The position numbers and the translations under genes were made by a program. From assembly GCF_001625445.1 (NCBI RefSeq), contig NZ_LWHG01000021.1, positions 434,001-498,000 on the forward strand: 64,000 nucleotides of DNA, given 5' to 3'. Shown here piece by piece: positions 18,328 through 27,403 of the stretch (positions are counted from its first letter, which is position 1; each line of letters starts with the position of its first letter). Source of the stretch: Haladaptatus sp. R4. GTDB lineage: Archaea; Halobacteriota; Halobacteria; Halobacteriales; Haladaptataceae. Below the pieces are notes generated by a model, which saw only the letters and a list, made by a program, of their open reading frames with translations, searched no databases and was not told the origin of the DNA.

Positions 18328-18353
18328 GCGAACGGGCGGGGGCTTTCGGGGTC
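18328..18353 (-). repeat. Motif copy 4 (reversed)
   Basis: GCGAACGGGCGGGGGCTTTC followed by GGGGTC, closely like copy 3 and the complement of copy 2. Confidence 0.55.
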
Positions 18354-18463
18354 TCAATCTCGTTGCTGAAGTCACGATAGAACCAAACACGCAGTTCGTA
18401 GCGAACGACCTGGCAAAAATAGCTGGGCGAGAAAAACCGCATCTCCACGGGTTACTCGTCGCC

Positions 18464-19333
18464 TTATTCGTCGCGCAGTTCTTTCACGCGAGCGATGTTC
18501 CACGAGAAGCCTTTCCCGTCTTCAGTCGGCGTCTCCAGCACCAACGGAACGTCCTCCAGTTCGGGGTGGTTGATGATGGCGGACATGCCCTCCTCGCCGA
18601 TGTAGCCCTCGCCGATGAGGGCGTGTTCGTCCTTGTTGGTGCCACACTCGTGTTTCGAGTCGTTGAGGTGGATGCATTTCAGGTGTTCGAGGCCGACGAC
18701 TTCGTCGAACTCCTCGACCGTTTCCTCGACGCCCTCCTTCGTGGAGAGGTCGTAGCCCGCGGCGAAGGCGTGGGCGGTGTCGACACAAACGTCCAAATCC
18801 TGCTCCGACTTGTCGAGCACTGCGGCGAGGTGTTCGAAGTCGCCGCCGAGTTTGGTGCCGCTTCCGGCGTCGCTCTCGATGAGGACGGTGACGCCGTCCG
18901 GGATGTCGAGTTCGTCCAGCGCGCTGGCGGCGTTGTTCAGGCCGCCTTCGACGCCCGCGCCGGTGTGTGCGCCGAGGTGGACGTTGACGTATTCGATGCC
19001 GAGTTCGTCCGCGGCGTCCACTTCGGTCTGCATGCTGGCGATGGATTTCGCCCGGAGGTCGTCCTTCGGCGTGCAGAGGTTGACGAGGTACGACGAGTGG
19101 ATGACCCACGGGCCGTCGAGTTTCTCGTCGGTTTCGTTCACGAACAGTTCGACCTCCTCGTCGCTGAGGTCCGGGTCCTGCCAGACCTGCGGGGACGTGG
19201 TAAAGATCTGTCCGCAGTTGCCGCCGAACGTGACCTGGCGGCAGACGGCGTTCGCGATGTTGCCGTGGGGTGGTTTCGTCTCGTCGCTCGTCACCTTCGA
19301 ACTGGACATGGAAACGTGTGCGCCGACTCGCAT
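18464..19333 (-). CDS. nfo: Endonuclease IV (AP endonuclease)
   Basis: A 289-residue TIM-barrel enzyme of base-excision repair that cuts the backbone 5' of abasic sites. It begins [12 protein letters not shown] as the family does. Zinc-site signatures include [31 protein letters not shown] and the C-terminal [20 protein letters not shown]. The ATG at 19333 is chosen because the in-frame upstream extension (to 19489) has no family counterpart. Confidence 0.94.
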   Translation of the reverse strand: MRVGAHVSMSSSKVTSDETKPPHGNIANAVCRQVTFGGNCGQIFTTSPQVWQDPDLSDEEVELFVNETDEKLDGPWVIHSSYLVNLCTPKDDLRAKSIASMQTEVDAADELGIEYVNVHLGAHTGAGVEGGLNNAASALDELDIPDGVTVLIESDAGSGTKLGGDFEHLAAVLDKSEQDLDVCVDTAHAFAAGYDLSTKEGVEETVEEFDEVVGLEHLKCIHLNDSKHECGTNKDEHALIGEGYIGEEGMSAIINHPELEDVPLVLETPTEDGKGFSWNIARVKELRDE

Positions 19334-19449
19334 ACTCACAGCCTCCCGTTCGGGGGTCAAAGGCACTTCGAAGCGGCGGCGAGGAACCGTATCGAAACCG
19401 ACAGTTCCGCGACCCGAACCGTTAACTCGGTCGGATGGAAGGAATCCGT

Positions 19450-19980
19450 ATGCCCGGATCAGGTGTCCTGTCGGTTGGGGACGACGCACCCGAGTTCAGC
19501 GCACCGCTCGTGACAGCGAGCGGGGAGGTGTCGGAGCGCGAGTTGTCGTCGCTTCTCTCGGACGGGCCGGTGCTCCTCTCGTTTTACCCGAACGACTTCA
19601 CGCCCGACTGCATCGAGGAGTGGTGTTCGTTCCGCGATTACGACTGGTTCGCGAGCGGCGGCGAGGTACAGGTCGTCGGCGTGAGCAAATCCCGTCCCGC
19701 GACACACCGCCGGTTCATCGACTACCTCGGCATCCAGTTCCCGCTGTACACCGACAGCGACCTCGACGTCGCAAGCGAATACGGCGTGAAATACCGCGTT
19801 TTCAAAACCGTCCACCGGGCGAAACGCTCGTGCTTCCTCATCGACCAATCCGGCGTCGTCCGGTACGCGTGGGTCAGTGACCATCCCATCGACCCGACGC
19901 TGGGACAACCGCCGCTCGGCGAAATTCACGAGGCCATCGTCGATTCGTTCGGCACGGAACCCGAGACGTTCGGATTCTGA
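19450..19980 (+). CDS. Peroxiredoxin-like redoxin (AhpC/TSA family)
   Basis: A 176-residue thioredoxin-fold protein starting [14 protein letters not shown] after the first few residues. The redox loop is [18 protein letters not shown]. The peroxidatic position normally read as PxxxTxxC has Cys in TPDC, with a second Cys four residues later, so an atypical two-Cys or BCP-like mechanism is possible. An alternative start lies at 19435. It is divergent from nfo, fitting an oxidative-damage context, though that link is inference. Confidence 0.82.
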   Translation: MPGSGVLSVGDDAPEFSAPLVTASGEVSERELSSLLSDGPVLLSFYPNDFTPDCIEEWCSFRDYDWFASGGEVQVVGVSKSRPATHRRFIDYLGIQFPLYTDSDLDVASEYGVKYRVFKTVHRAKRSCFLIDQSGVVRYAWVSDHPIDPTLGQPPLGEIHEAIVDSFGTEPETFGF

Positions 19981-20134
19981 GCCCGCTAGTTGCTGTTTTC
20001 GGGCAGAGATCCGTATGCGTGGGCCTCGTTCACAGTAAGTCAAATTTGAATTTCTGACGGATAGAGATTACTGATTGAAAACTACCAAAATACTTGACGA
20101 AGAAAATTAATATGTGTTTTAAGTAGTTATTGTC

Positions 20135-20473
20135 ATGTCCGAGGTTATGATTGCTCGTGCGCGTATTGCTTCTGGGAAAGAAGACCAGCTTCGTGCGTGG
20201 TTCAAGGAAATGCACGAGCGTGAGCCTGAAGTTATTGAAACTCTTCAGCATGAAGGTGTCTACACGGAGACTGCTTTTATCCAAACTATAGACGACACTT
20301 CATTTCTATACATTTACATGGAGGCGGAAAACCTCGAAACAGCGGATGAAGCCGGTGACAAAGAAGAGTACGAAATTGACGAAGAACATCACAAGGCTCT
20401 CCGAGAAACTCTGACTGGTGACTGGGAGGAACTCGAAACAATTGGTCACTTTACGAACCCCTCACTACGGTAA
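20135..20473 (+). CDS. DUF6176-like small protein
   Basis: A 112-residue protein with a ferredoxin-like pattern: strand (VMIARARIASGKE), helix (DQLRAWFKEMHER), strand (FIQTIDDTSFLYIYMEAE), helix. It resembles dimeric alpha-beta-barrel proteins (antibiotic-monooxygenase-like) and the DUF6176 family. The gene and its upstream region (20040-20134) are clearly more AT-rich than their neighbours, with many A- or T-ending codons, suggesting acquisition or low expression. Function unknown. Confidence 0.65.
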   Translation: MSEVMIARARIASGKEDQLRAWFKEMHEREPEVIETLQHEGVYTETAFIQTIDDTSFLYIYMEAENLETADEAGDKEEYEIDEEHHKALRETLTGDWEELETIGHFTNPSLR

Positions 20474-20567
20474 TAGACGAGCGTTGGTGGCAAGTTTAAA
20501 CCTATTTCGCTACCGGGCGGCGCTACAACGCGCCGACGATGATGAAAGCCTTCGTCTACAACTCACC

Positions 20568-21377
20568 TCACGCGGTCGGGTCCTCGTGGCGCTGTGTCCA
20601 CGGTTCGCTCTCGAACTTCGCTTTCGCGTGCTCGCGTGCGCGGGCCACTTCGTCGTCCGTCCACTCGCCGTCGGGTGCATCCGCCCAGTCGTGAAGCGCC
20701 TCCTCGACGGCGGTCACGGCGTCGGCGCGGTCGATGCTGACTTCCTCGTTGATGGTCGTCACGCGTTCGTGGAACTGCGCCGCCGTCGTCTCGGGTTTCG
20801 CAAACGTCGAGAGGTGGCGTTTCGCGTCGAGTGCGAACTTCAGGGAACCGTGCTGGATGACGGCGTCCTTGCGCCGATACTGAGCGTTGCCGCTGATTTT
20901 GCGCCCGTTAGCGACGATGTCGTGGGCGGGGTGGAGTTCCCGAAGGTAACACGCCGGTTCGTGGATGACCGGAAGCTTCTCCTCGGTAAACCTCGCGTCG
21001 ACGCCCATCCGCTCGAACGCGTCGAAGATCGGTTCACAGAGCAGTTCGTAGGTCTCCATCAGGTTCCCCGGCAGTTCGTCGGCGGGCGCGATGATTGAGT
21101 AGGAGATGTCGCCGTAGTTGTCGTGATAAATGCCGCCGCCGCCGGTCGGCCGCCGCGTGACGGTGATTCCTTCGTCCTCGCAGAACTCCCAATCGACCGT
21201 CTCGGGTTCCTGGCGGTAGCCGAGTGACAGGGTACTCGGATCCCACCGATACACGCGAAGGGTTCGCGGGCCGCCGTTCGCGGCGGTCTCGGCTGCGATT
21301 TCGTCAAGCGCCATGTTCAGCGGTCCGTCCCACGATTCTTCTCGAACGAGTCGCCACTCCCTATCCGCCAGCGTCAT
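20568..21377 (-). CDS. Lipoate-protein ligase A family protein
   Basis: A 269-residue biotin/lipoyl ligase-fold protein that attaches lipoate (or octanoate) to E2/GcvH domains. The signatures RRPTGGGGIYHD and the catalytic Lys in NGRKISGNAQYRR are intact. A C-terminal extension of about 50 residues resembles the small accessory domain. The gene is alone; no lipoylated partner is nearby. Confidence 0.88.
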   Translation of the reverse strand: MTLADREWRLVREESWDGPLNMALDEIAAETAANGGPRTLRVYRWDPSTLSLGYRQEPETVDWEFCEDEGITVTRRPTGGGGIYHDNYGDISYSIIAPADELPGNLMETYELLCEPIFDAFERMGVDARFTEEKLPVIHEPACYLRELHPAHDIVANGRKISGNAQYRRKDAVIQHGSLKFALDAKRHLSTFAKPETTAAQFHERVTTINEEVSIDRADAVTAVEEALHDWADAPDGEWTDDEVARAREHAKAKFESEPWTQRHEDPTA

Positions 21378-21441
21378 GCTACGACGTTCGCATGGCTGGA
21401 CGAAATCGGTTACGGACGACGGACGGCAAGAAAATCCTCCG

Positions 21442-21816
21442 CTACTCGCTCACTCCCTGCCACAGCAGGAACAACACGACGATGAGCAGGAGTTGAACCA
21501 GTTTGTCCGCGAGTCCGAGCGGGTCGTAAACGTTCGGCCACCGCAGACCGAAGTAGGCGGCGAACTGAATGCCCGTGTATGCGATGCCGACCGGATACAG
21601 GACTTCCCGATCGAACCCCAGCCAGAGGAGGACTATCGCCCCGAAAAAGCCGAGTCCGGCGAGGATGAACAACACCCCGATGAAACCCTCGCCGAGGTCC
21701 GCTACCCCCTCGTAGATGTGAATCACACCGGTAATCGCCGCCAGCAGGATACCGACGTAATCGAGCGACACCAACGCGGTGGAACGGTCGAACCACGAAC
21801 GAGTTTCGGTCGCCAT
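21442..21816 (-). CDS. Four-helix haloarchaeal membrane protein
   Basis: A 124-residue protein with four hydrophobic segments (about 14-34, 44-64, 70-88, 103-120) and no polar motif beyond GVIHIYEGVAD. It looks like the conserved haloarchaeal families annotated only as domains of unknown function (DUF7475 is my best recollection). It ends 65 bases from the start of the divergent lipoate ligase gene. Confidence 0.65.
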   Translation of the reverse strand: MATETRSWFDRSTALVSLDYVGILLAAITGVIHIYEGVADLGEGFIGVLFILAGLGFFGAIVLLWLGFDREVLYPVGIAYTGIQFAAYFGLRWPNVYDPLGLADKLVQLLLIVVLFLLWQGVSE

Positions 21817-22036
21817 ACGAGCGTCCCAACCGGGAATCGGTTAGCGATGACGGCCACCGGTTTTCGGCCCGACCAATGGAATCGTTGGTTTACGGTCGGT
21901 CGATTCGAAACGGAACGGCATGACCGACCACGGACAGAAGGTCACCGGTCCGTTCGTCAACGGCGTCGCCGTCACGGTGTCGTCGGGACGTGAGAACTAC
22001 ACAACCAACTAAATATTTCGGCGTCGTAACAGGTTC

Positions 22037-23323
22037 ATGCGCCTTGTACAGGTGCTCGTTCCGCGCGGTAAGCGAGACGCGGTTCTCGATGCGTTGGACG
22101 AGGAGGGGGTGGACTACGCGGTGTTCGACGAAACCGGGCGGACGGAGTTCTCCGCGCTGGTCACGTTTCCGGTGCCGCCGAGTGCCGTCGAGCCGATTCT
22201 CGAAAAGCTACGCATGGCGGGGGTAGAGGAGGACGCGTTCACCATCGTCCTGCAACCCGAAACCGTGGTGTCGAAGCGAATCGCCGAACTCAAGCGACGC
22301 TACTCGGGGTTCAACATCGCCCGCGAGGAACTCCGCGAGCGGGCGGCCGAGATGGCCCCCGAGAGTTCGACGTTCTTCTCGATGACGTTCATCAGCACTA
22401 TCATCGCGGCGACCGGCCTGCTCCTCGATTCGTCGGCCGTCATCATCGGCGCGATGGTCATCGCACCACTGATGGGTCCGGCGATGGCGGCCAGCGTGGG
22501 GACGGTCGTGGACGAACCGAAACTGGCGGAGCGCGGCGTACAGTACCAGATAACCGGCCTGCTGGTCGCCATCGCCTGTGCGGCTCTGTTCGGCTTCCTC
22601 GTCCGCGGGACGGTGCTCGTCCCCCCCGGTCTCGACATCCGAACCGTCCCGGCGATTACCGAGCGATTCACGCCGAATTTCCTCTCCTTGCTGCTGGCGC
22701 TCGGCGCGGGAGCGGCGGGCGTCATCAGCCTCATGCGCGGTGCCGGATCGGTCATCGTCGGCGTGATGATCGCCGTCGCGCTCGTTCCTCCGGCGGCGAC
22801 GGTCGGTCTCGGCATCGCGTGGCTCGATTTCGGTGTCGCACTGGGCGCGACCGTGAACGTCCTCGTGAACCTGCTGTCGATAAACCTCACCGCGCTGGCG
22901 TTGCTGTGGGTGTCGGGTTATCGTCCCGAACGAACCCGGTCGGTCGGCCAAGCGCGGTCGAGAACTCTCTGGCGGATCGCGATCATCCTCGTCGCCATCG
23001 CCGTGCTCTCGCTCGGACTGGGTCTCGTCACCTACGGGACGAACCGAACCACGGTGTATCAGGAGCAAGCGAAGGGCGAAATACAACACATGTTCGTCGG
23101 CCCGAACGCGGAGTACGCGGGCTACCAACTCGTGGACACCACGATCACCTACGGACCGCTGGATTTCTATCAGGAGAAACCCGCTCACGTTCGCATCGTC
23201 ACCGACCCTGAAGGGGAACCGCCGAACGACCTCGCACAGCAGATCGACCGCAAAATAACGCAGCGCACGGGACAGAAGACGACCGTCGAGGTCGTCTTCG
23301 TGCGATCGCAGGAGTCGACTTGA
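22037..23323 (+). CDS. TIGR00341/DUF389 membrane protein
   Basis: A 428-residue protein. Residues 1-75 form a soluble ACT-like domain (MRLVQVLVPRGKRDAVLDAL). The membrane part carries the DUF389 core DSSAVIIGAMVIAPLMGP and GSVIVGVMIAVALVPPAA. A soluble C-terminal domain follows the last helix. The family's function is not established. It is a single gene with an AT-rich promoter (AAATATTT at 22012-22019). Confidence 0.85.
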   Translation: MRLVQVLVPRGKRDAVLDALDEEGVDYAVFDETGRTEFSALVTFPVPPSAVEPILEKLRMAGVEEDAFTIVLQPETVVSKRIAELKRRYSGFNIAREELRERAAEMAPESSTFFSMTFISTIIAATGLLLDSSAVIIGAMVIAPLMGPAMAASVGTVVDEPKLAERGVQYQITGLLVAIACAALFGFLVRGTVLVPPGLDIRTVPAITERFTPNFLSLLLALGAGAAGVISLMRGAGSVIVGVMIAVALVPPAATVGLGIAWLDFGVALGATVNVLVNLLSINLTALALLWVSGYRPERTRSVGQARSRTLWRIAIILVAIAVLSLGLGLVTYGTNRTTVYQEQAKGEIQHMFVGPNAEYAGYQLVDTTITYGPLDFYQEKPAHVRIVTDPEGEPPNDLAQQIDRKITQRTGQKTTVEVVFVRSQEST

Positions 23324-23373
23324 GTCGATGAATTCGTCAGTAGAAATTTCGTCACGGCACCACGACTTCGTCC

Positions 23374-23787
23374 ATGGCAAACGAGCCCCCGCAAACCGGA
23401 CTGCTACACCACGTCGAACTGTACGCGAGCGATTTCCACGCGTCGGAGTCGTTCTGGGGGTGGTTGCTCTCCGAACTCGGCTACATCGTCTATCAGAACT
23501 GGGACGGCGGCAAATCGTGGAAACGGGGCGGGACGTACATCGTCCTCGTGCAGGGGGACGAAGAATTTCTCGACGAACCGTACCACCGCCGTCGGCCGGG
23601 GTTGAACCACCTCGCGTTTCACGCCGAATCGCGCGACCACGTGGACGAACTGACCGAAAAATTGCGGGCGCGAGACGTACCGATCCTGTACGAGGACGAC
23701 CACCCCTTCGCGGGCGGCGACGGCCACTACGCGGTGTACTTCGAGGATCCCGAACGGATCAAGGTCGAACTCGTCGCACCGAACTGA
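23374..23787 (+). CDS. VOC (glyoxalase/dioxygenase superfamily) protein
   Basis: A 137-residue vicinal-oxygen-chelate fold with candidate metal ligands His in GLLHHVELYA, His in GLNHLAFHA and Glu in VYFEDPERIKVELV. It is one two-beta-alpha-beta-beta-beta unit pair, so a homodimer is expected. The substrate is unknown. The stop is followed with no gap by the stop of a second VOC gene on the other strand. Confidence 0.82.
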   Translation: MANEPPQTGLLHHVELYASDFHASESFWGWLLSELGYIVYQNWDGGKSWKRGGTYIVLVQGDEEFLDEPYHRRRPGLNHLAFHAESRDHVDELTEKLRARDVPILYEDDHPFAGGDGHYAVYFEDPERIKVELVAPN

Positions 23788-24174
23788 TCAGTCGGGGAGT
23801 TCGGCGAGAACGATGTTGTTACCGTACAGATCCTCGAAGTGGACGTGGGTTCCGCTTTCACCCGTTTGGGGTTCTCCGAGAAACGTCACGCGGCCCCGAA
23901 GCGATTCGTACGTCTCCCGGCAGTTATCCGTGTAGAAGACGAACGTCGGTTCTCGACCGGTTTGGTTGCCGACGAGCGCACGCTCCCTCTCGTCGTCGGC
24001 CTTCAGCAACCAAATTCCCGAAGTTCGGTCGGCGACTCCAACGTGAACGGCCCGAAAGCCGTCCGCCAGTTCGTCGTCGAAGAGCACGTCGAACCCGAGC
24101 GTCTCCGTGTAGAACTCGATGGCCTCGTCGTACGCTTCGACCAGCAGCGTCGTCCGTCCGATGTCCGTTATCAT
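23788..24174 (-). CDS. VOC-family protein
   Basis: A 128-residue VOC protein with EAIEFYTETLGFDVLFDDEL and the C-terminal HVHFEDLYGNNIVLAEL, the usual bleomycin-resistance/glyoxalase outline. The start at 24174 is chosen because upstream in-frame residues are Arg/Ser-rich and unlike the family. It is convergent to, and abutting, the VOC gene at 23374. Confidence 0.82.
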   Translation of the reverse strand: MITDIGRTTLLVEAYDEAIEFYTETLGFDVLFDDELADGFRAVHVGVADRTSGIWLLKADDERERALVGNQTGREPTFVFYTDNCRETYESLRGRVTFLGEPQTGESGTHVHFEDLYGNNIVLAELPD

Positions 24175-24238
24175 GTTCAGTCGGGGAAACGGCGGGCGGA
24201 TATAAAGGACCGAGCAATGGGTAGACCGAAAGTGAACG

Positions 24239-24589
24239 CTACGGCGCTTTGATGTAGCCGTACCCCTCGGCCTGCAATCTGGCGAGTTCGCCGGACCCGG
24301 ACGGGACGCCCTCGACACCAGGGAGCAAATCGTCGTCCGTCGTGCCCATTCCCCGGAGTGCGTTCCGGCAGGCGCGGAGGGTGACGTCCCGATTTTTCAT
24401 CTCTTCGACCAACTCCGTCAGTGCGCTCGTCGCTTCGACGAACATCCGGACGCCCGCACCGTTGGCGAGGACGACGACGTCGTCGTCCGGCGCGGAGACG
24501 CTTTCGTCCATCACGAGGTTCAGCGTGTTCGCGACGGCTTCCCGCTGGTCGTTCGGGTCGGGGCTGGAAACGTGGATAACGGTCTTCAT
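24239..24589 (-). CDS. DsrE-like sulfur-relay/unknown protein
   Basis: A 116-residue protein with the DsrE/DsrF fold pattern: KTVIHVSSPD, then VVVLANGAGVRMFVE, then VTLRACRNALRGMG with a Cys at the usual position. Such proteins carry sulfur on Cys or act in peroxide sensing; which applies here is unclear. The in-frame extension to 24667 is rejected as a start because MKTVIHVS is the family N terminus. Confidence 0.75.
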   Translation of the reverse strand: MKTVIHVSSPDPNDQREAVANTLNLVMDESVSAPDDDVVVLANGAGVRMFVEATSALTELVEEMKNRDVTLRACRNALRGMGTTDDDLLPGVEGVPSGSGELARLQAEGYGYIKAP

Positions 24590-24711
24590 CACAGGGCGGG
24601 CAACGCGGAGGGACATAACCGGAGTACGAATTCGTCGGACCGTTTCGGAGCGGGATGATACTGGCAACTGTTAACATGGTCGGTGGCTTCCTCCCATTGG
24701 GGGGAACAGAT

Positions 24712-25047
24712 ATGAGCGATTCATCGACACCGGAGTACAGTCCGTTCGTCACACCGGAGAGCCCGGGCGAACGAATGGGATTCGACGGGTGTGACGTCCA
24801 CGTCGTCCACCACGACCCCGGCACCGAGCGGGAAGAACACACGCACGGCGAGGAACACATCATCTTCATCCGAGCGGGGCGGATGGAGTGGAGCGTGGAC
24901 GGAGAGGCACACGAAACCGGACCGGGCGACACCGTCGTCACGCCAGCGGACGTGCCGCATGGGTGGAAGGTGCTCGGCGACGAACCGTCACAAGTCGTCT
25001 GCGTCACCGCGCCGCCGGAACCCGAGAGCGAACCCGGCGAGCGGTAA
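24712..25047 (+). CDS. Cupin-domain protein
   Basis: A 111-residue single-domain cupin with motif 1 HTHGEEHIIFIRAGRMEW and motif 2 PGDTVVTPADVPHGW, giving a probable His/His/Glu/His metal site. It may be a small dioxygenase, isomerase or sensor; the substrate is unknown. The start at 24712 follows the run GGGGGGAACAGAT that can serve as a ribosome-binding site. Confidence 0.82.
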   Translation: MSDSSTPEYSPFVTPESPGERMGFDGCDVHVVHHDPGTEREEHTHGEEHIIFIRAGRMEWSVDGEAHETGPGDTVVTPADVPHGWKVLGDEPSQVVCVTAPPEPESEPGER

Positions 25048-25073
25048 AAAGTGCTGTTCGTTCGCGTTTCGCG

Positions 25074-26213
25074 CTATCGCCCGCGAACGAACGTTTCGAT
25101 TCGATTCATGGCCTCGCGCAGGTCGGCCATGCCGGTCGCGTAGGAGGCGCGAAAGTGGCCCGCGCCGCCGTCGCCGAACACGCTTCCGGGGACGACGGCC
25201 ACGCCCTGTTCCGTGAGGAGTTCCTCGGCGAACTCCTCGTCGTCGCCGCCGCAAGCCGGGAACGCGTAGAACGCGCCGCTGGCCTCGAAACACTCCAGAC
25301 CCATCTCCTCGAACCGCGAGAGGACGAACCGGCGGCGACGGTTGTACTCGTCGTGCATCTCGACCACGCTGTCCTCACAACTTCGAAGCGCCTCCAGCGC
25401 GGCGTACTGTGCGGTGACGGGGGCCGAAAGCATCGAATACTGGTGAATCCGGTTCATCGCCGTGATGGTTTCGGGCGGGGCGAGCGCGTAGCCCAACCGA
25501 AGCCCGGTCATCGCGTAGGCTTTCGAGAACCCGTTGAAGACGACGGTTCGCTCGCGCATGCCGGGGAACGTGGCGATGGAGGTGTGGTCGCCGTCGTAGG
25601 TGAGCGCGGCGTAAATCTCGTCCGAGAGGACGAACAGGTCGTGCTCGCGGGCGAACTCCGCGACCTCCGCGAGTTGGTCGCGGCTCATCGTCGCTCCGGT
25701 CGGGTTGTTCGGATAACACAGCATCAGCGCCTCGGCGTCGGCCGCGCCCGCGCGTTCGAGGTCGTCGTACGTCAGGGCGAACCCGTTCTCCGCCCGCGTC
25801 GGGACCGACAGCGGTTCGCCGCCCGCGAAGACGACGCCGGGGACGTAGGAGATGTACGACGGTTCGTGGACCGCCACGGTATCGCCGGGGTTCACCAGCG
25901 CGCGCATCGCCACGTCGATGGCTTCGCTCGCGCCCGCCGTCACGATGATTTCCTCGTCCGGGTCGTACTCGTGGTCGTAGCGCCGGACGTGGTCGGCGAT
26001 GGCTCGCCGAAGGTCCCGGCGGCCGCGGTTCGCGGTGTAGGACGTTTTTCCGCGCTCCAGCGCGTCGATGGCGGCGGTTCGGGCGGCCCACGGCGCGGAG
26101 AAGTCCGGTTCGCCGACACCCAAGGAGATCACGTCGTCGCGCTCCTCGGCGAGTTCGAAGAACCGACGGATGCCGGACGGCGGAACCCGTTGAACTCGGT
26201 CGGCCGGTTTCAT
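25074..26213 (-). CDS. Class I/II aminotransferase (PLP)
   Basis: A 379-residue fold-type I PLP enzyme. Key residues: Asn in CYPNNPTG, Asp/Tyr in LSDEIYAALTY, the PLP Lys in NGFSKAYAMTG, and the Arg in SYATG..R near the end that binds the carboxylate. It resembles aspartate/aromatic aminotransferases of the MalY/AspC line. The true start MKPADRVQR overlaps the stop of the Lrp gene (ATGA), so the pair is co-translated and the regulator probably senses an amino acid handled by this enzyme. Confidence 0.9.
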   Translation of the reverse strand: MKPADRVQRVPPSGIRRFFELAEERDDVISLGVGEPDFSAPWAARTAAIDALERGKTSYTANRGRRDLRRAIADHVRRYDHEYDPDEEIIVTAGASEAIDVAMRALVNPGDTVAVHEPSYISYVPGVVFAGGEPLSVPTRAENGFALTYDDLERAGAADAEALMLCYPNNPTGATMSRDQLAEVAEFAREHDLFVLSDEIYAALTYDGDHTSIATFPGMRERTVVFNGFSKAYAMTGLRLGYALAPPETITAMNRIHQYSMLSAPVTAQYAALEALRSCEDSVVEMHDEYNRRRRFVLSRFEEMGLECFEASGAFYAFPACGGDDEEFAEELLTEQGVAVVPGSVFGDGGAGHFRASYATGMADLREAMNRIETFVRGR

Positions 26214-26698
26214 GGCGAGATCGAGAGGCGGTCGTCCTCGTCGCGGTCCTCGAACTCGATGCCGCGTTCCTTGTACGTCTCCATCACGAAGTGGGTGACC
26301 GTCTGGGTCACCTCCGGGATGGGTGCGATCTGCTCGGAGACGAAGTTCGACACGTCGTGCATCGAATCGCCCTCGACGTCGATCGCGAAGTCGTAGTCGC
26401 CGCTGACCAGTCTGAGCGAGACGACCTGCGGGAACTTGGCGATTCGGCGGGCGATCTCCTCGTAGCCGGTTTCCCGGTCGAGTTCGACGTTGAGTTCGAC
26501 CTCCCCTTGGACGTGTTCGTCGTCCACGTTGTGCCAGTCCACGACCGCTTGATAGCCGCGAACGACGCCGTCCGCTTCGAGTTTTTCGATCCCTGATTCG
26601 ACTTCCGACTCCGACAGCCCGGTCTGTCGTGCGAGGTCCGTGGGGCTTTCGCGGGCGTTCGACAGCAGCAGTTCGAGTAGTTCCCGTTTCGGTTCCAT
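26210..26698 (-). CDS. Lrp/AsnC-family transcription regulator
   Basis: A 162-residue protein with an N-terminal winged HTH (LLELLLSNARESPTDLARQT then a recognition helix SESEVESGIEKLEADG) and a C-terminal RAM ligand-binding domain (VVSLRLVSGDYDFAIDVEG). It overlaps the aminotransferase start by four bases, so it is likely its local regulator. Confidence 0.9.
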   Translation of the reverse strand: MEPKRELLELLLSNARESPTDLARQTGLSESEVESGIEKLEADGVVRGYQAVVDWHNVDDEHVQGEVELNVELDRETGYEEIARRIAKFPQVVSLRLVSGDYDFAIDVEGDSMHDVSNFVSEQIAPIPEVTQTVTHFVMETYKERGIEFEDRDEDDRLSISP

Positions 26699-26828
26699 AG
26701 AATTCCGTTCTAGACGCGAGCACAAGTAGTTTGGTCGTGTGTGACAAGTGTTGCCATTGTAAGTCGGGAGGACAGTCGTCTCTGCCTGATCGAGTTATTG
26801 ATGCCAGTGGTCGGGGAACGGAAACTGG

Positions 26829-27314
26829 ATGACGCGAGTTCGAGAAGCGACGCGGGAGGACGCCGACGAGATTCTGACGCTTCACGTCGCGGCAATCCGC
26901 GCGTTCGGCCCGGACGCGTACGACGAAGAGCAGGTCGCGGCGTGGGCCGAGAAAGAGGATGGGACCGCGGGCTATCCCATCGACGAATCGGGCCACTACC
27001 TCGCGGTTGCGGAAGCGGACGAGGTGGTCGGATACGGTCATCTCGTCCCGGGAAACGACGAAGTACGGGCGGTGTACGTGCATCCGAACGCCGCTCGACG
27101 AGGTGTCGGGTCGGCGGTTCTCTCCCATCTGGAGGGCTACGCTCGCGGTGCCGGATTGCCCCGACTCGAACTGTGGTCGTCGCACAACGCCGTCGCGTTC
27201 TACGAGCGGATGGGCTACCGTCCCGTGACCGAGGAGGAGGAAGAGGTCACGAAGAGGTACGACGGGCGTGACGTCGCGCTCCCGGTGGTCGTGATGGAAA
27301 AGCGGTTGGAATAA
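26829..27314 (+). CDS. GNAT-family N-acetyltransferase
   Basis: A 161-residue GNAT with the acetyl-CoA pyrophosphate loop in VYVHPNAARRGVGSAVLSH and the closing NAVAFYERMGYRPV. The substrate is not predictable. It is divergent from the Lrp gene. Confidence 0.87.
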   Translation: MTRVREATREDADEILTLHVAAIRAFGPDAYDEEQVAAWAEKEDGTAGYPIDESGHYLAVAEADEVVGYGHLVPGNDEVRAVYVHPNAARRGVGSAVLSHLEGYARGAGLPRLELWSSHNAVAFYERMGYRPVTEEEEEVTKRYDGRDVALPVVVMEKRLE

Positions 27315-27379
27315 CGGTCCGCGAGACTGTTCGGGTTAGCTACGTGACGGGATGTCGGGAAAACCAAAAAGGATAAACA

Positions 27380-27401
27380 GTGTTTAGGCCTGCCTAAACA
27401 C
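27380..27401. promoter_or_regulatory. Perfect palindrome flush with a lipoprotein gene, iron-regulator-like operator
   Basis: The arms GTGTTTAGGC and GCCTAAACAC are perfect complements around CT. The site ends two bases before the ATG at 27404. The TTTAGG/CCTAAA core is like DtxR-family operators (TTAGG...CCTAA), and haloarchaeal SirR/Idr proteins belong to this family. A weak TATA-like GGATAAAC at 27371-27378 would place initiation in the palindrome's right half. Confidence 0.65.
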
Positions 27402-27403
27402 GT

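Larger units (their letters stand above)
17615..18463. other. Gene-free block filled by nested repeats
   Basis: No credible coding frame: open frames here have Arg/Ser/Pro-rich, shadow-like translations. The block holds a long imperfect inverted repeat (17837-17938 against 18048-18158) flanked by two outward pairs of a 26-30 bp motif containing CGAAAGCCCC. See the repeat entries. It is the longest non-coding stretch in the window. Confidence 0.6.

Noticed and set aside
24177-25007. Antisense frame across the DsrE-like and cupin genes
   Set aside because: Its translation is Ser/Pro/Arg-rich and unlike any protein, while the two real genes have clear folds.
26214-27185. In-frame extension upstream of the aminotransferase, giving 703 residues
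   Set aside because: It would run through the Lrp and GNAT genes. The family N terminus (MKPADRVQR) begins at 26213 and overlaps the Lrp stop in the usual ATGA manner.
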